Shown: positions 1 to 7,723 of the stretch, piece after piece | Numbering within the stretch: position 1 is the first letter of the stretch | Layout: each line of letters opens with the position of its first letter | Assembly (NCBI RefSeq): GCF_002119725.1 | Contig: NZ_CP021109.1 | Span: 3,286,001-3,350,000, forward strand | DNA: 64,000 bases | Reading direction: 5' to 3' | Source of the DNA: Bordetella genomosp. 9 | GTDB taxonomy: Bacteria > Pseudomonadota > Gammaproteobacteria > Burkholderiales > Burkholderiaceae_B | Notes under the pieces: generated by a model | The model's database searches: none | Told to the model about the DNA's origin: nothing | Seen by the model: only the letters and a program-made list of their open reading frames with translations | Program-made: the position numbers and the translations under genes

Positions 1-536
1 ACGGCGTGCGCCAGCTCGCGAACCTGATGGGCAGATCCGCGCCGGCGCTGGACCGCTCCCGCGGTGAACCCGGCCCGCTCATGCTGGCGGTCGTGGACGA
101 GACCCACTGCATCGGCTGCACCTTGTGCATCGACGCCTGCCCGGTGGATGCGATCGTGGGCGCACCCAAGCGCATGCATACCGTGCTGGACGCGCTGTGC
201 ACGGGCTGCGATCTGTGCGTGGCTCCCTGTCCCGTGGACTGCATCGCGATGGTGCCCGCCGGTCGTGCGTGGACGGCAGAGGACGCGCGGGCGGCCCGGG
301 AACGCCATGATCGGCGTGCACGCCGTCTGCGCGACATCGCGGCCGCCGGCCCCGCCGCTCGGCGGGCGGGGGCGCGGCTGGCGCTGCCTTCGTCGCCCCA
401 GGAAGGTCCGGCGCAGGCCGGCGCACCGGGGCCCGCCGCTGGCCCGGACGGGGATCTGCAGGCCGCCGAACGCCGCCGTGCCGCCATCGAGAACGCGCTG
501 GCGCGCGCACGGGCGCGCCGCGCTTCCCAGAAGTGA
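1..536 (+). CDS. rnfB: RnfB/RsxB-type ferredoxin subunit (5' end outside window)
   Basis: Electron-transfer iron-sulfur protein of the RnfB/RsxB family. The visible part carries two classic 4Fe-4S motifs, [15 protein letters not shown] and [15 protein letters not shown], then an Ala/Arg-rich tail. The GTG at position 6 is not a credible start because the frame is open to the window edge and the preceding residues continue the usual RnfB linker, so the N-terminal membrane anchor and the Cys-rich domain lie upstream. nth follows 22 bp after the stop. In betaproteobacteria this protein often occurs without the other Rnf subunits and may act as a general ferredoxin-like electron carrier; no other rnf gene is visible here, but only 536 bases can be judged. 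Confidence 0.85.
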   Translation, partial: GVRQLANLMGRSAPALDRSRGEPGPLMLAVVDETHCIGCTLCIDACPVDAIVGAPKRMHTVLDALCTGCDLCVAPCPVDCIAMVPAGRAWTAEDARAARERHDRRARRLRDIAAAGPAARRAGARLALPSSPQEGPAQAGAPGPAAGPDGDLQAAERRRAAIENALARARARRASQK

Positions 537-558
537 GCAACAAAAGGAACGCATTCCG

Positions 559-1203
559 GTGAACGCCGCCAAACGCCGCGAGATTTTCGCCCGCCTGCAA
601 GCCGCCAATCCCACGCCCACGACGGAACTCGAGTACACAACGCCTTTTCAGTTGCTGATCGCGGTGCTGTTGTCCGCCCAAGCCACGGACAAATCGGTAA
701 ACATCGCCACGCGCAAGTTCTTTCCGCACTACGGCACCCCGCAAGGACTGGTGGAACTGGGCGAAGCCGGGCTTGCGGAATACATCAAAACCATCGGCCT
801 GTACCGCACCAAGGCGAAGAACGCCGTTGAAACGGCCCGGCTCATCCTGGAGCGGCACGGCGGCGAAGTGCCGCAGACGCGCGAAGCCCTGGAAGCGCTG
901 CCGGGCGTCGGCCGCAAGACGGCCAATGTGGTTTTGAATACGGCGTTCGGGCAGCCCACCATGGCGGTCGATACGCACATCTTCCGCGTGGCCAACCGCA
1001 CCGGACTGGCGCCCGGCAAGAACGTGCTGGAAGTGGAGCTCAAACTCACCCGTCTGGTGCCGCGCGAATATTTGCAGGACGCGCACCACTGGCTGATCCT
1101 GCACGGCCGCTACGTCTGCGTGGCGCGCACGCCGAAATGCCCCCAATGCGGCATCAGCGACTTATGCGAATACCGGCATAAGACCCCTGTGAAAGCGGCA
1201 TAA
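559..1203 (+). CDS. nth: Endonuclease III (DNA glycosylase/AP lyase)
   Basis: Base-excision repair enzyme that removes oxidised pyrimidines and cleaves the abasic site. The 214-residue product has the normal length. The helix-hairpin-helix LPGVGRKTANV carries catalytic Lys120 and the following VDTH segment carries Asp138, at the same numbers as in the E. coli enzyme. The C-terminal 4Fe-4S cluster ligands are Cys187, Cys194, Cys197 and Cys203 (C-x6-C-x2-C-x5-C). The start is GTG at 559; the open frame extends upstream into rnfB but matches the family only from here. It is probably co-transcribed with rnfB. A small GC hairpin follows the stop. Confidence 0.96.
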   Translation: MNAAKRREIFARLQAANPTPTTELEYTTPFQLLIAVLLSAQATDKSVNIATRKFFPHYGTPQGLVELGEAGLAEYIKTIGLYRTKAKNAVETARLILERHGGEVPQTREALEALPGVGRKTANVVLNTAFGQPTMAVDTHIFRVANRTGLAPGKNVLEVELKLTRLVPREYLQDAHHWLILHGRYVCVARTPKCPQCGISDLCEYRHKTPVKAA

Positions 1204-1216
1204 GGGGCCGGCAAAG

Positions 1217-1233
1217 GCCGCCGTAAAGGCGGC
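1217..1233 (+). terminator. Weak hairpin after nth
   Basis: Inverted repeat GCCGCC / GGCGGC separated by GTAAA, 13 bp past the nth stop. There is no run of T after it, so it is at best a weak terminator or an mRNA 3'-end stabiliser. Confidence 0.3.
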
Positions 1234-1286
1234 ATCGCCGCGTGCGTCACAAGCCAGCCACAAGACTGTCAAGACCCTGTCTTCCT

Positions 1287-1326
1287 TAGGCAAAACCTAT
1301 GTAAAACCCGCATAGAATTTTGCCTA
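1287..1326. promoter_or_regulatory. 40-bp two-tier dyad upstream of the ABC importer operon
   Basis: Outer arms TAGGCAAAA (1287-1295) and TTTTGCCTA (1318-1326) and inner arms CTATG (1297-1301) and CATAG (1311-1315) form one nearly symmetric element 46 bp before the livG-type start. A -10-like TAGAAT lies inside it at 1313-1318, with no good -35. This looks like an operator overlapping a promoter rather than a terminator, because no T run follows and the arms are AT-rich relative to the surroundings. The regulator is not in the window. Confidence 0.5.
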
Positions 1327-1371
1327 GGCCGTCCGCATACTCGCCGCAATAATTATGGACGGTGGTGGTAC

Positions 1372-2145
1372 ATGGAAGACACCATTCTGGAGACTCAGGG
1401 ACTGACGAAGGAGTTTCGCGGCTTCGTCGCGGTGAAAGGCGTCGACCTGCGGGTGCGGCGCGGCCACATACACGCGTTGATCGGTCCCAACGGCGCGGGC
1501 AAGACCACCTGCTTCAACCTGCTCACCAAGTTCCTCGCGCCCAGCGCGGGCCGGATCGTTTTCAATGGCGTGGACATCACCGGGGAAAAGCCCGCGCAGA
1601 TCGCGCGCCGCGGCATTATCCGCTCCTTCCAGATTTCCGCGGTTTTTCCGCATCTGACCGTACTGGAAAACGTACGTATCGGCCTGCAGCGCAAGACGGG
1701 GCTTTCCTACCGCTTCTGGCGCAGCGAAAGGCCGCTGGCCGCCCTGAACGACAGGGCCCGCGCGCTGCTCGATGAAGTGGACCTGGGCGCTCTCGCGGAC
1801 GAAATGACGGTCAACCTTCCCTATGGGCGCAAGCGGGCCCTGGAAATCGCCACTACTCTCGCCATGGAACCCGAGCTGATGCTGCTGGACGAGCCGACGC
1901 AGGGCATGGGCCACGAAGACGTCGATCGAGTGACGAAACTCATCAAGCGTGTCAGCGCCGGCAGGACCATCCTGATGGTCGAACACAATATGAACGTGGT
2001 GTCCTCCATCGCCGACCGCATCACCGTACTGGCGCGCGGCGCCGTGCTGGCCGAAGGCAGCTACGACGAGGTGTCGCGCAATCCGGACGTGATGCAGGCC
2101 TATATGGGAACGACGACGGGCGAACTGCAAGGAGCGCATGCATGA
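1372..2145 (+). CDS. Branched-chain amino-acid-type ABC transporter ATPase (LivG-like)
   Basis: Cytoplasmic ATP-binding subunit of a HAAT-family importer, 257 residues. Walker A is GPNGAGKT near residue 40, the ABC signature is degenerate (LPYGRKRALEIA), and Walker B is LMLLDEPTQGM. The FGIxRSFQ-type region typical of LivG appears as RRGIIRSFQIS. It is the first gene of a five-gene operon (ATPase, ATPase, binding protein, two permeases); the next gene overlaps its stop by ATGA. The substrate cannot be read from sequence: HAAT systems in Burkholderiales carry branched-chain amino acids, amides, urea or aromatic acids. Starting the operon with the ATPases rather than the binding protein is a common arrangement in this order. 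Confidence 0.9.
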   Translation: MEDTILETQGLTKEFRGFVAVKGVDLRVRRGHIHALIGPNGAGKTTCFNLLTKFLAPSAGRIVFNGVDITGEKPAQIARRGIIRSFQISAVFPHLTVLENVRIGLQRKTGLSYRFWRSERPLAALNDRARALLDEVDLGALADEMTVNLPYGRKRALEIATTLAMEPELMLLDEPTQGMGHEDVDRVTKLIKRVSAGRTILMVEHNMNVVSSIADRITVLARGAVLAEGSYDEVSRNPDVMQAYMGTTTGELQGAHA

Positions 2146-2858
2146 ACGGCGCACCGGCATTGGAAATCAGCGATCTGCACGCGTGGTACGGCGAATCGCA
2201 TATTCTGCACGGCGTGAACATGCAGGTTTGCCAGGGTGAAGTCGTCACCCTGCTCGGCCGCAACGGCGCGGGCCGCACCACGACGCTGCGCGCCATCCTG
2301 GGCCTGACCGGCAGCCGCCGGGGCTCGGTTCGCATCAACGGCACGGAATCGATCAACCTGCCGACGTACCGCATTGCCCACCTTGGCGTCGGCTATTGCC
2401 CCGAGGAGCGCGGCATCTTCGCCAGCCTGTCGTGCGAGGAGAACCTGCTGCTGCCGCCGGTCATCGGCGGCGCGCTGGGCGGCGGCATGTCTCTGGCCGA
2501 AATCTATGAGATGTTCCCCAACCTGCACGAACGGCGCCATTCGCCCGGCACGCGGCTGTCCGGCGGCGAACAGCAGATGCTCGCCGTCGCGCGCATCCTG
2601 CGCACCGGGGCCAGCCTCCTGCTTCTGGACGAGATCTCCGAAGGGCTGGCGCCGGTTATCGTGCAGGCGCTGGGACGGATGATCACCACCCTGAAACAGC
2701 GCGGATACACCATCGTGATGGTGGAGCAGAACTTCCGCTTCGCCGCCCCGCTGGCCGACCGCTTTTACGTGATGGAGCACGGCCAGATCGTCGAGCACTT
2801 CGAGGCCTCACAGCTCAACGACAAACAGGAAACGCTCAACGACCTGTTGGGCGTTTGA
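2142..2858 (+). CDS. ABC transporter ATPase (LivF-like) with Arg in Walker A
   Basis: Second ATPase of the importer, 238 residues, translationally coupled to the previous gene by an ATGA overlap. The family features are present: YCPEERGIFASL, signature LSGGEQQMLAVARIL and Walker B LLLLDEISEGLAP. Two departures stand out. The Walker A reads GRNGAGRTT, so the invariant lysine is Arg45, and the usual DEP of Walker B is DEI. The codon is CGC, so this is not an ambiguous read at one wobble base. It may be a subfamily trait in Burkholderiales; the partner LivG-like ATPase keeps a normal lysine. The operon context leaves little doubt that it belongs to the transporter. Confidence 0.9.
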   Translation: MNGAPALEISDLHAWYGESHILHGVNMQVCQGEVVTLLGRNGAGRTTTLRAILGLTGSRRGSVRINGTESINLPTYRIAHLGVGYCPEERGIFASLSCEENLLLPPVIGGALGGGMSLAEIYEMFPNLHERRHSPGTRLSGGEQQMLAVARILRTGASLLLLDEISEGLAPVIVQALGRMITTLKQRGYTIVMVEQNFRFAAPLADRFYVMEHGQIVEHFEASQLNDKQETLNDLLGV

Positions 2859-2911
2859 ACTGCCACCCGCCGTCGCATCGGCAACCCCCTACAAGAGGGA
2901 GAGGAGAGAAA

Positions 2912-4129
2912 ATGAAGCTGCATACCCTTACCGCTGCCCTGGCGCTCGCCGGTCTCGGCGGCCTGGCCCTGCCTGCCGCCCAGGCGCAGGGCATTTCCGA
3001 CGATGTGATCCGCATCGGCTTTATCACCGACATGTCCGGCGTGTACTCGGATATCGACGGCAAGGCCGGTGTGGAAGCCATCCGCATGGCGATCGAGGAC
3101 GCGGGCGGCACGATCAACGGCAAGAAAATCGAGTTGCTGTCCGCCGACCACCAGAACAAGGCCGACGTCGCCTCGTCGCGGGCGCGCGAATGGTTCGACC
3201 AGCAGCGCGTCGACGTCCTGATCGGCGGCACCAATTCCGCCACCAGCCTCGCCATGGCCAACGTCGCCGCCGAGAAGAAAAAGCCCTTCATCGCGATCGG
3301 CGCCGGCGCATCGGACCTGACCAACTCGCAATGCTCGCCGTATACGGTGCACTATGCCTACGACACGGTTGCGCTGGCCCGCGGCACCGGTTCGGCGGTG
3401 GTGAAGGACGGCGGCAAGAGCTGGTTCTTCCTGACCGCGGACTATGCCTTCGGCCACGCGCTGGAGCGCGACACCGCCGCCGTCGTCAAGTCGGCCGGCG
3501 GAGAGGTGAAGGGCCAGGTGCGCGCGCCGCTGGGCGCCTCCGACTTCTCGTCCTTCCTGTTGCAGGCCCAGGCCTCCAAGGCGCAGATCCTGGGCCTCGC
3601 CAACGCGGGCGGCGATACGATCAACTCGATCAAGGCAGCCAACGAATTCGGCATCACCCAGAGCATGAAACTGGCCGGTCTGCTGGTCTTCATCAATGAC
3701 GTCGATTCGCTGGGACTGCAGGCCACCCAGAACATGTACCTGACCGACGGCTGGTACTGGGATCAGAACGACGCCTCGCGCGCGTGGAGCAAGAAGTTCG
3801 AGGCCAAGGTCGGCCGCAAGCCCTCGATGCTGCAGGCGGGCGATTACTCGTCGGTGAGCTTCTACCTGAACGCGGTGAAGGCAACCGGCACCGATGACGC
3901 AGACGCGGTCATGAAGTGGATGAAGTCGAACAAGATCAACGACATGTTCACCCAGGGCGGCTACGTGCGCGAAGATGGCCGCATGGTGCACGACATGTAC
4001 CTGATGCAGGTGAAAACGCCGAAGGAATCGAAGGGCCGCTGGGACTACTACAAGGTGGTTGCAACGCTGCCCGGAGACCAGGTCTATACCAAGCTGTCGG
4101 AATCGACCTGCAAGCTGGTCAAGAAATAA
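2912..4129 (+). CDS. Periplasmic ligand-binding protein of the ABC importer (LivK-like)
   Basis: Solute-binding protein of the Peripla_BP_6 type, 405 residues. It begins with a Sec signal peptide (MKLHTLTAALALAGLGG, cleavage probably after AQA near residue 25) and continues with DDVIRIGFITDMSG, the first strand of the binding fold. The start at 2912 is supported by the purine-rich GAGAGGAGAG just upstream; the open frame from 2855 adds a non-signal extension and was not used. It delivers ligand to the LivH/LivM-like permeases encoded next. Motifs such as GGTNSATSLAMANVA resemble binding proteins for aromatic or branched acids, but I cannot name the ligand. Confidence 0.92.
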   Translation: MKLHTLTAALALAGLGGLALPAAQAQGISDDVIRIGFITDMSGVYSDIDGKAGVEAIRMAIEDAGGTINGKKIELLSADHQNKADVASSRAREWFDQQRVDVLIGGTNSATSLAMANVAAEKKKPFIAIGAGASDLTNSQCSPYTVHYAYDTVALARGTGSAVVKDGGKSWFFLTADYAFGHALERDTAAVVKSAGGEVKGQVRAPLGASDFSSFLLQAQASKAQILGLANAGGDTINSIKAANEFGITQSMKLAGLLVFINDVDSLGLQATQNMYLTDGWYWDQNDASRAWSKKFEAKVGRKPSMLQAGDYSSVSFYLNAVKATGTDDADAVMKWMKSNKINDMFTQGGYVREDGRMVHDMYLMQVKTPKESKGRWDYYKVVATLPGDQVYTKLSESTCKLVKK

Positions 4130-4137
4130 GCCGGCAT

Positions 4138-4171
4138 CGCGCGTCGGCGTCCTGACGGGCGCCGACGCGCG
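4138..4171 (+). other. Strong intercistronic hairpin between binding protein and permeases
   Basis: Perfect 12-bp arms, CGCGCGTCGGCG (4138-4149) and CGCCGACGCGCG (4160-4171), with a 10-base loop, starting 8 bp after the binding-protein stop. No T run follows. Such hairpins after binding-protein genes often protect the upstream mRNA and lower permease expression; that role is inferred here. Confidence 0.5.
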
Positions 4172-4215
4172 CTTGCCCTCGCTCACGCCAACCGGCGCAG
4201 GATTTCCAAAAAGCT

Positions 4216-5100
4216 ATGAATGTTTTCGGCATCCCCATGCAGGCCCTGTTCGGGCAATTGCTGCTGGGCCTGGTGAACGGTTCCTTCTACGCCATGCTCT
4301 CGCTGGGCCTGGCGGTCATTTTCGGCCTGCTCAACGTCATCAATTTCGCGCACGGCGCCCTGTACATGATGGGCGCCTTCGTGGCGTGGATGGGGCTGGC
4401 CTACGCGGGCCTGAACTACTGGCTCATGCTGATTCTGGCGCCGGTCGTCGTCGGCATTTTTGGCGTCGTGATCGAGCGGCTGCTGTTGCGGCACCTTTAC
4501 CGGCTGGACCATCTGTACGGACTGCTTCTGACGTTCGGCCTGACCCTGCTGATCGAAGGCCTGTTCCGCAGTTTCTACGGCGTGTCCGGCCAGCCCTTCC
4601 CCACCCCGGACCTGCTGCGCGGCGCCACCAACCTGGGGTTCATGATCCTGCCCAACTATCGCGGCTGGGTGGTGGCGGCCTCCCTTGTGGTCTGCCTTGG
4701 CACCTGGTTCGTGATCGAACGCACGCGGCTCGGCGCCCTGCTGCGCGCGGCCACCGAAAACCCGAAGCTGGTCGAAGCGTTCGGCGTGAACGTGCCGCGC
4801 ATGGTCATGCTGACCTACGGATTCGGCGTGGGCCTGGCGGCCTTTGCCGGCGTTCTGGCCGCGCCCGTCCTGCAAGTATCCCCCCTGATGGGATCGAACC
4901 TGATCATCGTCGTATTCGCCGTGGTGGTGATCGGCGGCATGGGCTCCATCATGGGCGCCATCCTGACCGGCCTGGGGCTGGGCGTGATCGAGGGCCTGAC
5001 CAAGGTGTTCTGGCCTGAAGCGTCCAACACCGTGGTGTTCGTCATCATGGCCATCGTGCTGCTGCTGCGCCCCGCCGGCCTGTTCGGAAAGGAAAAATGA
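4216..5100 (+). CDS. Branched-chain-type ABC permease (LivH-like)
   Basis: Inner-membrane permease, 294 residues, with about eight hydrophobic segments. It shows the family start NGSFYAMLSLGLAVIFGLLNVINFAHG and, near the C terminus, the loop VIGGMGSIMGAILTG that corresponds to the ATPase-contacting region of this family. The ATG at 4216 lies 86 bp after the binding-protein stop, the only sizeable gap inside the operon, and that gap is occupied by a stable hairpin. The next gene overlaps by ATGA. It forms the channel together with the LivM-like protein. Confidence 0.93.
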   Translation: MNVFGIPMQALFGQLLLGLVNGSFYAMLSLGLAVIFGLLNVINFAHGALYMMGAFVAWMGLAYAGLNYWLMLILAPVVVGIFGVVIERLLLRHLYRLDHLYGLLLTFGLTLLIEGLFRSFYGVSGQPFPTPDLLRGATNLGFMILPNYRGWVVAASLVVCLGTWFVIERTRLGALLRAATENPKLVEAFGVNVPRMVMLTYGFGVGLAAFAGVLAAPVLQVSPLMGSNLIIVVFAVVVIGGMGSIMGAILTGLGLGVIEGLTKVFWPEASNTVVFVIMAIVLLLRPAGLFGKEK

Positions 5101-6074
5101 ATCGACACATCGTTGGCTATGTCGTCCTGGCGATCGTGGCGGCGCTGCTGCCCTTTGCCGGCGTGTATCCCATCTTCGCCATGAAGGTGATGTGCTATGC
5201 GCTGTTCGCCTGCGCGTTCAACCTGCTGCTCGGATTCACCGGGCTCCTTTCGTTCGGCCACGCCGCCTTCCTGGGCAGCGCCGCCTATGCCACCGGACAC
5301 GCGATGAAGGCGTGGGGATTCACGCCCGAAGCCGGGTTGCTCTTCGGCATGGCGGTTGCCGCCCTGCTCGGCCTGGTGATCGGCGGCCTGGCGATCCGCC
5401 GCAGCGGCATCTACTTCGCCATGATCACCCTGGCGATGGCGCAGATGGTGTACTTCTTCTTCCTCCAGGCGCCCTTCACCGGCGGCGAGGACGGCCTGCA
5501 GCGCGTGCCGCGCGGGCGCCTCTTCGGCCTGATCGACCTGACCAGCGACCTGACGCTGTATTACCTGGTGCTGGCGCTGTTCATCATCGGCTTCGTCATC
5601 ATCTGGCGTGCCGTCAATTCGCCCTTTGGCCAGGTGCTGAAAGCGATACGCGAGAACGAGCCGCGAGCGATTTCGCTGGGCTACGACGTGGAACGCTTCA
5701 AGCTGCTCGCTTTCGTGCTGTCGGCCGCCATCGCGGGCCTGGCGGGATCGGCGAAGACGCTGGTGTTCGTCTCTGCGACGCTGTCGGACGCGACCTGGCA
5801 GATGTCGGGCCTGGTCATCCTGATGACGCTGATCGGCGGCATGGGCACCTTCCTGGGCCCCGTGCTGGGCGCCTTCATCGTCGTGCTGCTTGAAAACAAG
5901 GTCGGCGACTTCGGCCAGTTCATGGCCGCATCCACCGGCGTGGATTGGTTCCGGCAGCTCGGCGAGTCGGTGACCATCGTCATCGGGCTGATCTTCGTGA
6001 TCTGCGTCATGGCCTTCCGCCGCGGCATCGTCGGCGAATTCCAGGCCCTGCTGCGGCGGCGCAAGCCGGCCTGA
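5097..6074 (+). CDS. Branched-chain-type ABC permease (LivM-like)
   Basis: Second permease, 325 residues, polytopic. Family motifs seen: YALFACAFNLLLGFTGLLSFGHAAFLG near the N terminus, an ATPase-coupling region ENEPRAISLGYDV, and the repeat LIGGMGTFLGPVLGA. The ATG lies in the ATGA overlap with the previous stop, preceded by AAGGA, so the two permeases should be made in equal amounts. It is the last gene of the operon; a stable hairpin follows at 6090-6115. Confidence 0.93.
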   Translation: MNRHIVGYVVLAIVAALLPFAGVYPIFAMKVMCYALFACAFNLLLGFTGLLSFGHAAFLGSAAYATGHAMKAWGFTPEAGLLFGMAVAALLGLVIGGLAIRRSGIYFAMITLAMAQMVYFFFLQAPFTGGEDGLQRVPRGRLFGLIDLTSDLTLYYLVLALFIIGFVIIWRAVNSPFGQVLKAIRENEPRAISLGYDVERFKLLAFVLSAAIAGLAGSAKTLVFVSATLSDATWQMSGLVILMTLIGGMGTFLGPVLGAFIVVLLENKVGDFGQFMAASTGVDWFRQLGESVTIVIGLIFVICVMAFRRGIVGEFQALLRRRKPA

Positions 6075-6089
6075 GGCTGGGCCGACCGG

Positions 6090-6115
6090 ACGGCGGCAGG
6101 CTGGCCTGCCGCCGT
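6090..6115 (+). terminator. Hairpin at the end of the ABC importer operon
   Basis: Perfect 11-bp arms ACGGCGGCAGG / CCTGCCGCCGT around a CTGG tetraloop, 15 bp past the last permease gene. No T tract follows, so it could be a Rho-assisted or weak intrinsic terminator. It sits 39 bp before the metalloprotease start. Confidence 0.5.
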
Positions 6116-6154
6116 CATGCGCATTATGCTGGAGTGGTTCCTGAGGACCGCTCC

Positions 6155-7201
6155 ATGACCGCATCCCGCTCTCACGCGCCCCGGCGCGGCTTCGTCCCCC
6201 CCTATCTGCTGGACCGGCTCGCACGCCAGGGCAGCCCGGAAGTGCGGGCGCGCGCCAGCGCGACGCTGAGCCTGGACGGCAGCCCTGGGATGCTGCGCAT
6301 GACGGCCCAGGCGCGCGCGTTCGCCGCGGAAGCGCCTGAGCGGGCGCAGGCCGGCGCGGGCCGCCGCATCTACACCGCCGCGGGCGGCACCAGCCTGCCG
6401 GGGACGCTGCTGCGGTCCGAGGGGGACGCGGCGACAGGCGACGTGGCGGCGGACGAAGCCTATAGCTACCTGGGCGCCACGTATGCGCTGTATGCCGAGG
6501 TGTATGACCGGGACTCCATCGATGGCCGCGGCATGGCACTGGCCGGCACGGTTCATTACGGCCGCGAGTACGACAACGCCTTCTGGAACGGCGCGCAAAT
6601 GGTGTTCGGCGACGGGGATGGCGAGATATTCAACCGCTTCACGATCGCGCCCGACATCGTGGGGCACGAGCTCACGCACGGGGTGATCGACCACGAGGCT
6701 GCCCTCGTCTACCGCGGGCAGGCCGGCGCCCTGAACGAATCGATATCCGACATATTCGGCACGCTGGTCAAGCAGTACCAAGCCGGTCAGACCGCCGATC
6801 AGGCCGACTGGCTCATCGGCGCTGGCCTGTTCAGGCCCGGCGTCCAGGCGCAGGCGCTGCGCTCGATGCGCGAACCCGGCACAGCCTACGATGACCCCGT
6901 GCTGGGCCGCGACCCTCAGCCCGCGCATATGCGTGATTTCGTGCAGACCGGCGAAGACAACGGCGGCGTCCACCTGAATTCCGGCATTCCGAACCGCGCC
7001 TTCTATCTGGCCGCCAGCGCTTTGGGCGGCCACGCCTGGGAGAAAGCCGGACAAGTCTGGTACGACACCGTCTGCGATGCCGCCCTGCCCCGGGACGCGG
7101 ATTTCCGCGCTTTCGCGATGCTGACGCTCAAGCACGCCCAGGCGGCCGGCGCCCGGCCGGCGGTGCACGACGCCTGGCGCGAAGTCGGGGTGCTTCCATG
7201 A
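6155..7201 (+). CDS. M4-family zinc metalloprotease, protealysin type
   Basis: Thermolysin-fold protease of 348 residues. The zinc site is HELTH at about residues 171-175, with the third ligand Glu195 in NESISD. The active-site region GGVHLNSGIPNRAFY carries the catalytic His. The N terminus has no signal peptide and instead carries the short propeptide signature FVPPYLLDRLA, typical of protealysin-like precursors that mature autocatalytically and can act without classical secretion. The ATG at 6155 was preferred over the longer open frame because it directly precedes that propeptide. The stop overlaps the next gene by ATGA. In characterised systems, such as Serratia protealysin, the neighbour encodes a dedicated inhibitor, which matches here. 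Confidence 0.93.
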   Translation: MTASRSHAPRRGFVPPYLLDRLARQGSPEVRARASATLSLDGSPGMLRMTAQARAFAAEAPERAQAGAGRRIYTAAGGTSLPGTLLRSEGDAATGDVAADEAYSYLGATYALYAEVYDRDSIDGRGMALAGTVHYGREYDNAFWNGAQMVFGDGDGEIFNRFTIAPDIVGHELTHGVIDHEAALVYRGQAGALNESISDIFGTLVKQYQAGQTADQADWLIGAGLFRPGVQAQALRSMREPGTAYDDPVLGRDPQPAHMRDFVQTGEDNGGVHLNSGIPNRAFYLAASALGGHAWEKAGQVWYDTVCDAALPRDADFRAFAMLTLKHAQAAGARPAVHDAWREVGVLP

Positions 7202-7512
7202 AGCCGTTTCCGCCATGGGACGCCGTGATCGCGGTGCATTTGAAGCGCCAGGGCGGCGTGGCGGCAATCCCGGCGCTTTCGCGCCCGCGCACCATTTCGC
7301 TGCGCGACTGCTCCGACGACGTCCGCGGACGCCTGTGCACAGCGCTGGCCGACGCGGCGGCGCAGGCTGGGGGAGCTTGCGGAACGGGCGACCAGCGCTA
7401 TTTCACCGTGGAAATCGACATCGACGGCGAAAGCGAAGCGCTGCGCTTCGACGTGCCCGAGTCGGCCGCGCCCGAACCGCTGGTCCGGTTGTGGCGGGAA
7501 GGCAAGACCTGA
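7198..7512 (+). CDS. Emfourin-type protealysin inhibitor
   Basis: Small 104-residue cytoplasmic protein coupled to the protease gene by an ATGA overlap. The pattern V-x-L-x-R-Q-G-G near the start, ISLRDCSDDVRGRLCTAL in the middle and YFTVEIDIDGESEALRFDV toward the C terminus resembles the emfourin family, proteins that bind and inhibit protealysin-like proteases. The call rests on size, those weak similarities and above all position. Expected role: to block premature activity of the protease in the producing cell. Low conservation in this family makes the match less certain than that of the protease. Confidence 0.75.
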   Translation: MKPFPPWDAVIAVHLKRQGGVAAIPALSRPRTISLRDCSDDVRGRLCTALADAAAQAGGACGTGDQRYFTVEIDIDGESEALRFDVPESAAPEPLVRLWREGKT

Positions 7513-7599
7513 CATCCGATTTGGCTATGCTATGTGCCCAACCGGAAAGCGGCGGCCCGGCACTTGCCGGCAGGCCGCGAACTTTTTCTGGTTGGCAAA

Positions 7600-7627
7600 G
7601 TCTTATATAAGACATAAGATATAAGAC
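7600..7627. promoter_or_regulatory. Palindrome and phased TATAAGA repeats upstream of aconitase
   Basis: A perfect 14-bp palindrome GTCTTATATAAGAC (7600-7613) runs into three abutting heptamers, TATAAGA (7606-7612), CATAAGA (7613-7619) and TATAAGA (7620-7626). It lies about 97 bp before the acnA start. AT-rich DNA like this stands out strongly here and may combine a -10 element with an operator. GntR-family regulators of central metabolism often use palindromes of this kind, but no regulator gene is adjacent. Confidence 0.55.
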
Positions 7628-7723
7628 CTAGGCACACTCCGTGCTGTCGCGGCTGCATGACAAGCGCGGAGAAACCCATGAAAATGGCAGCTTTTTCGCG
7701 GTCCACTACCCTTGGAGTCCATC

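Noticed and set aside
2912..6074. Specific assignment of the importer as a urea or leucine transporter
   Set aside because: No urease genes or other ligand clue nearby and the binding-pocket residues cannot be read with confidence.
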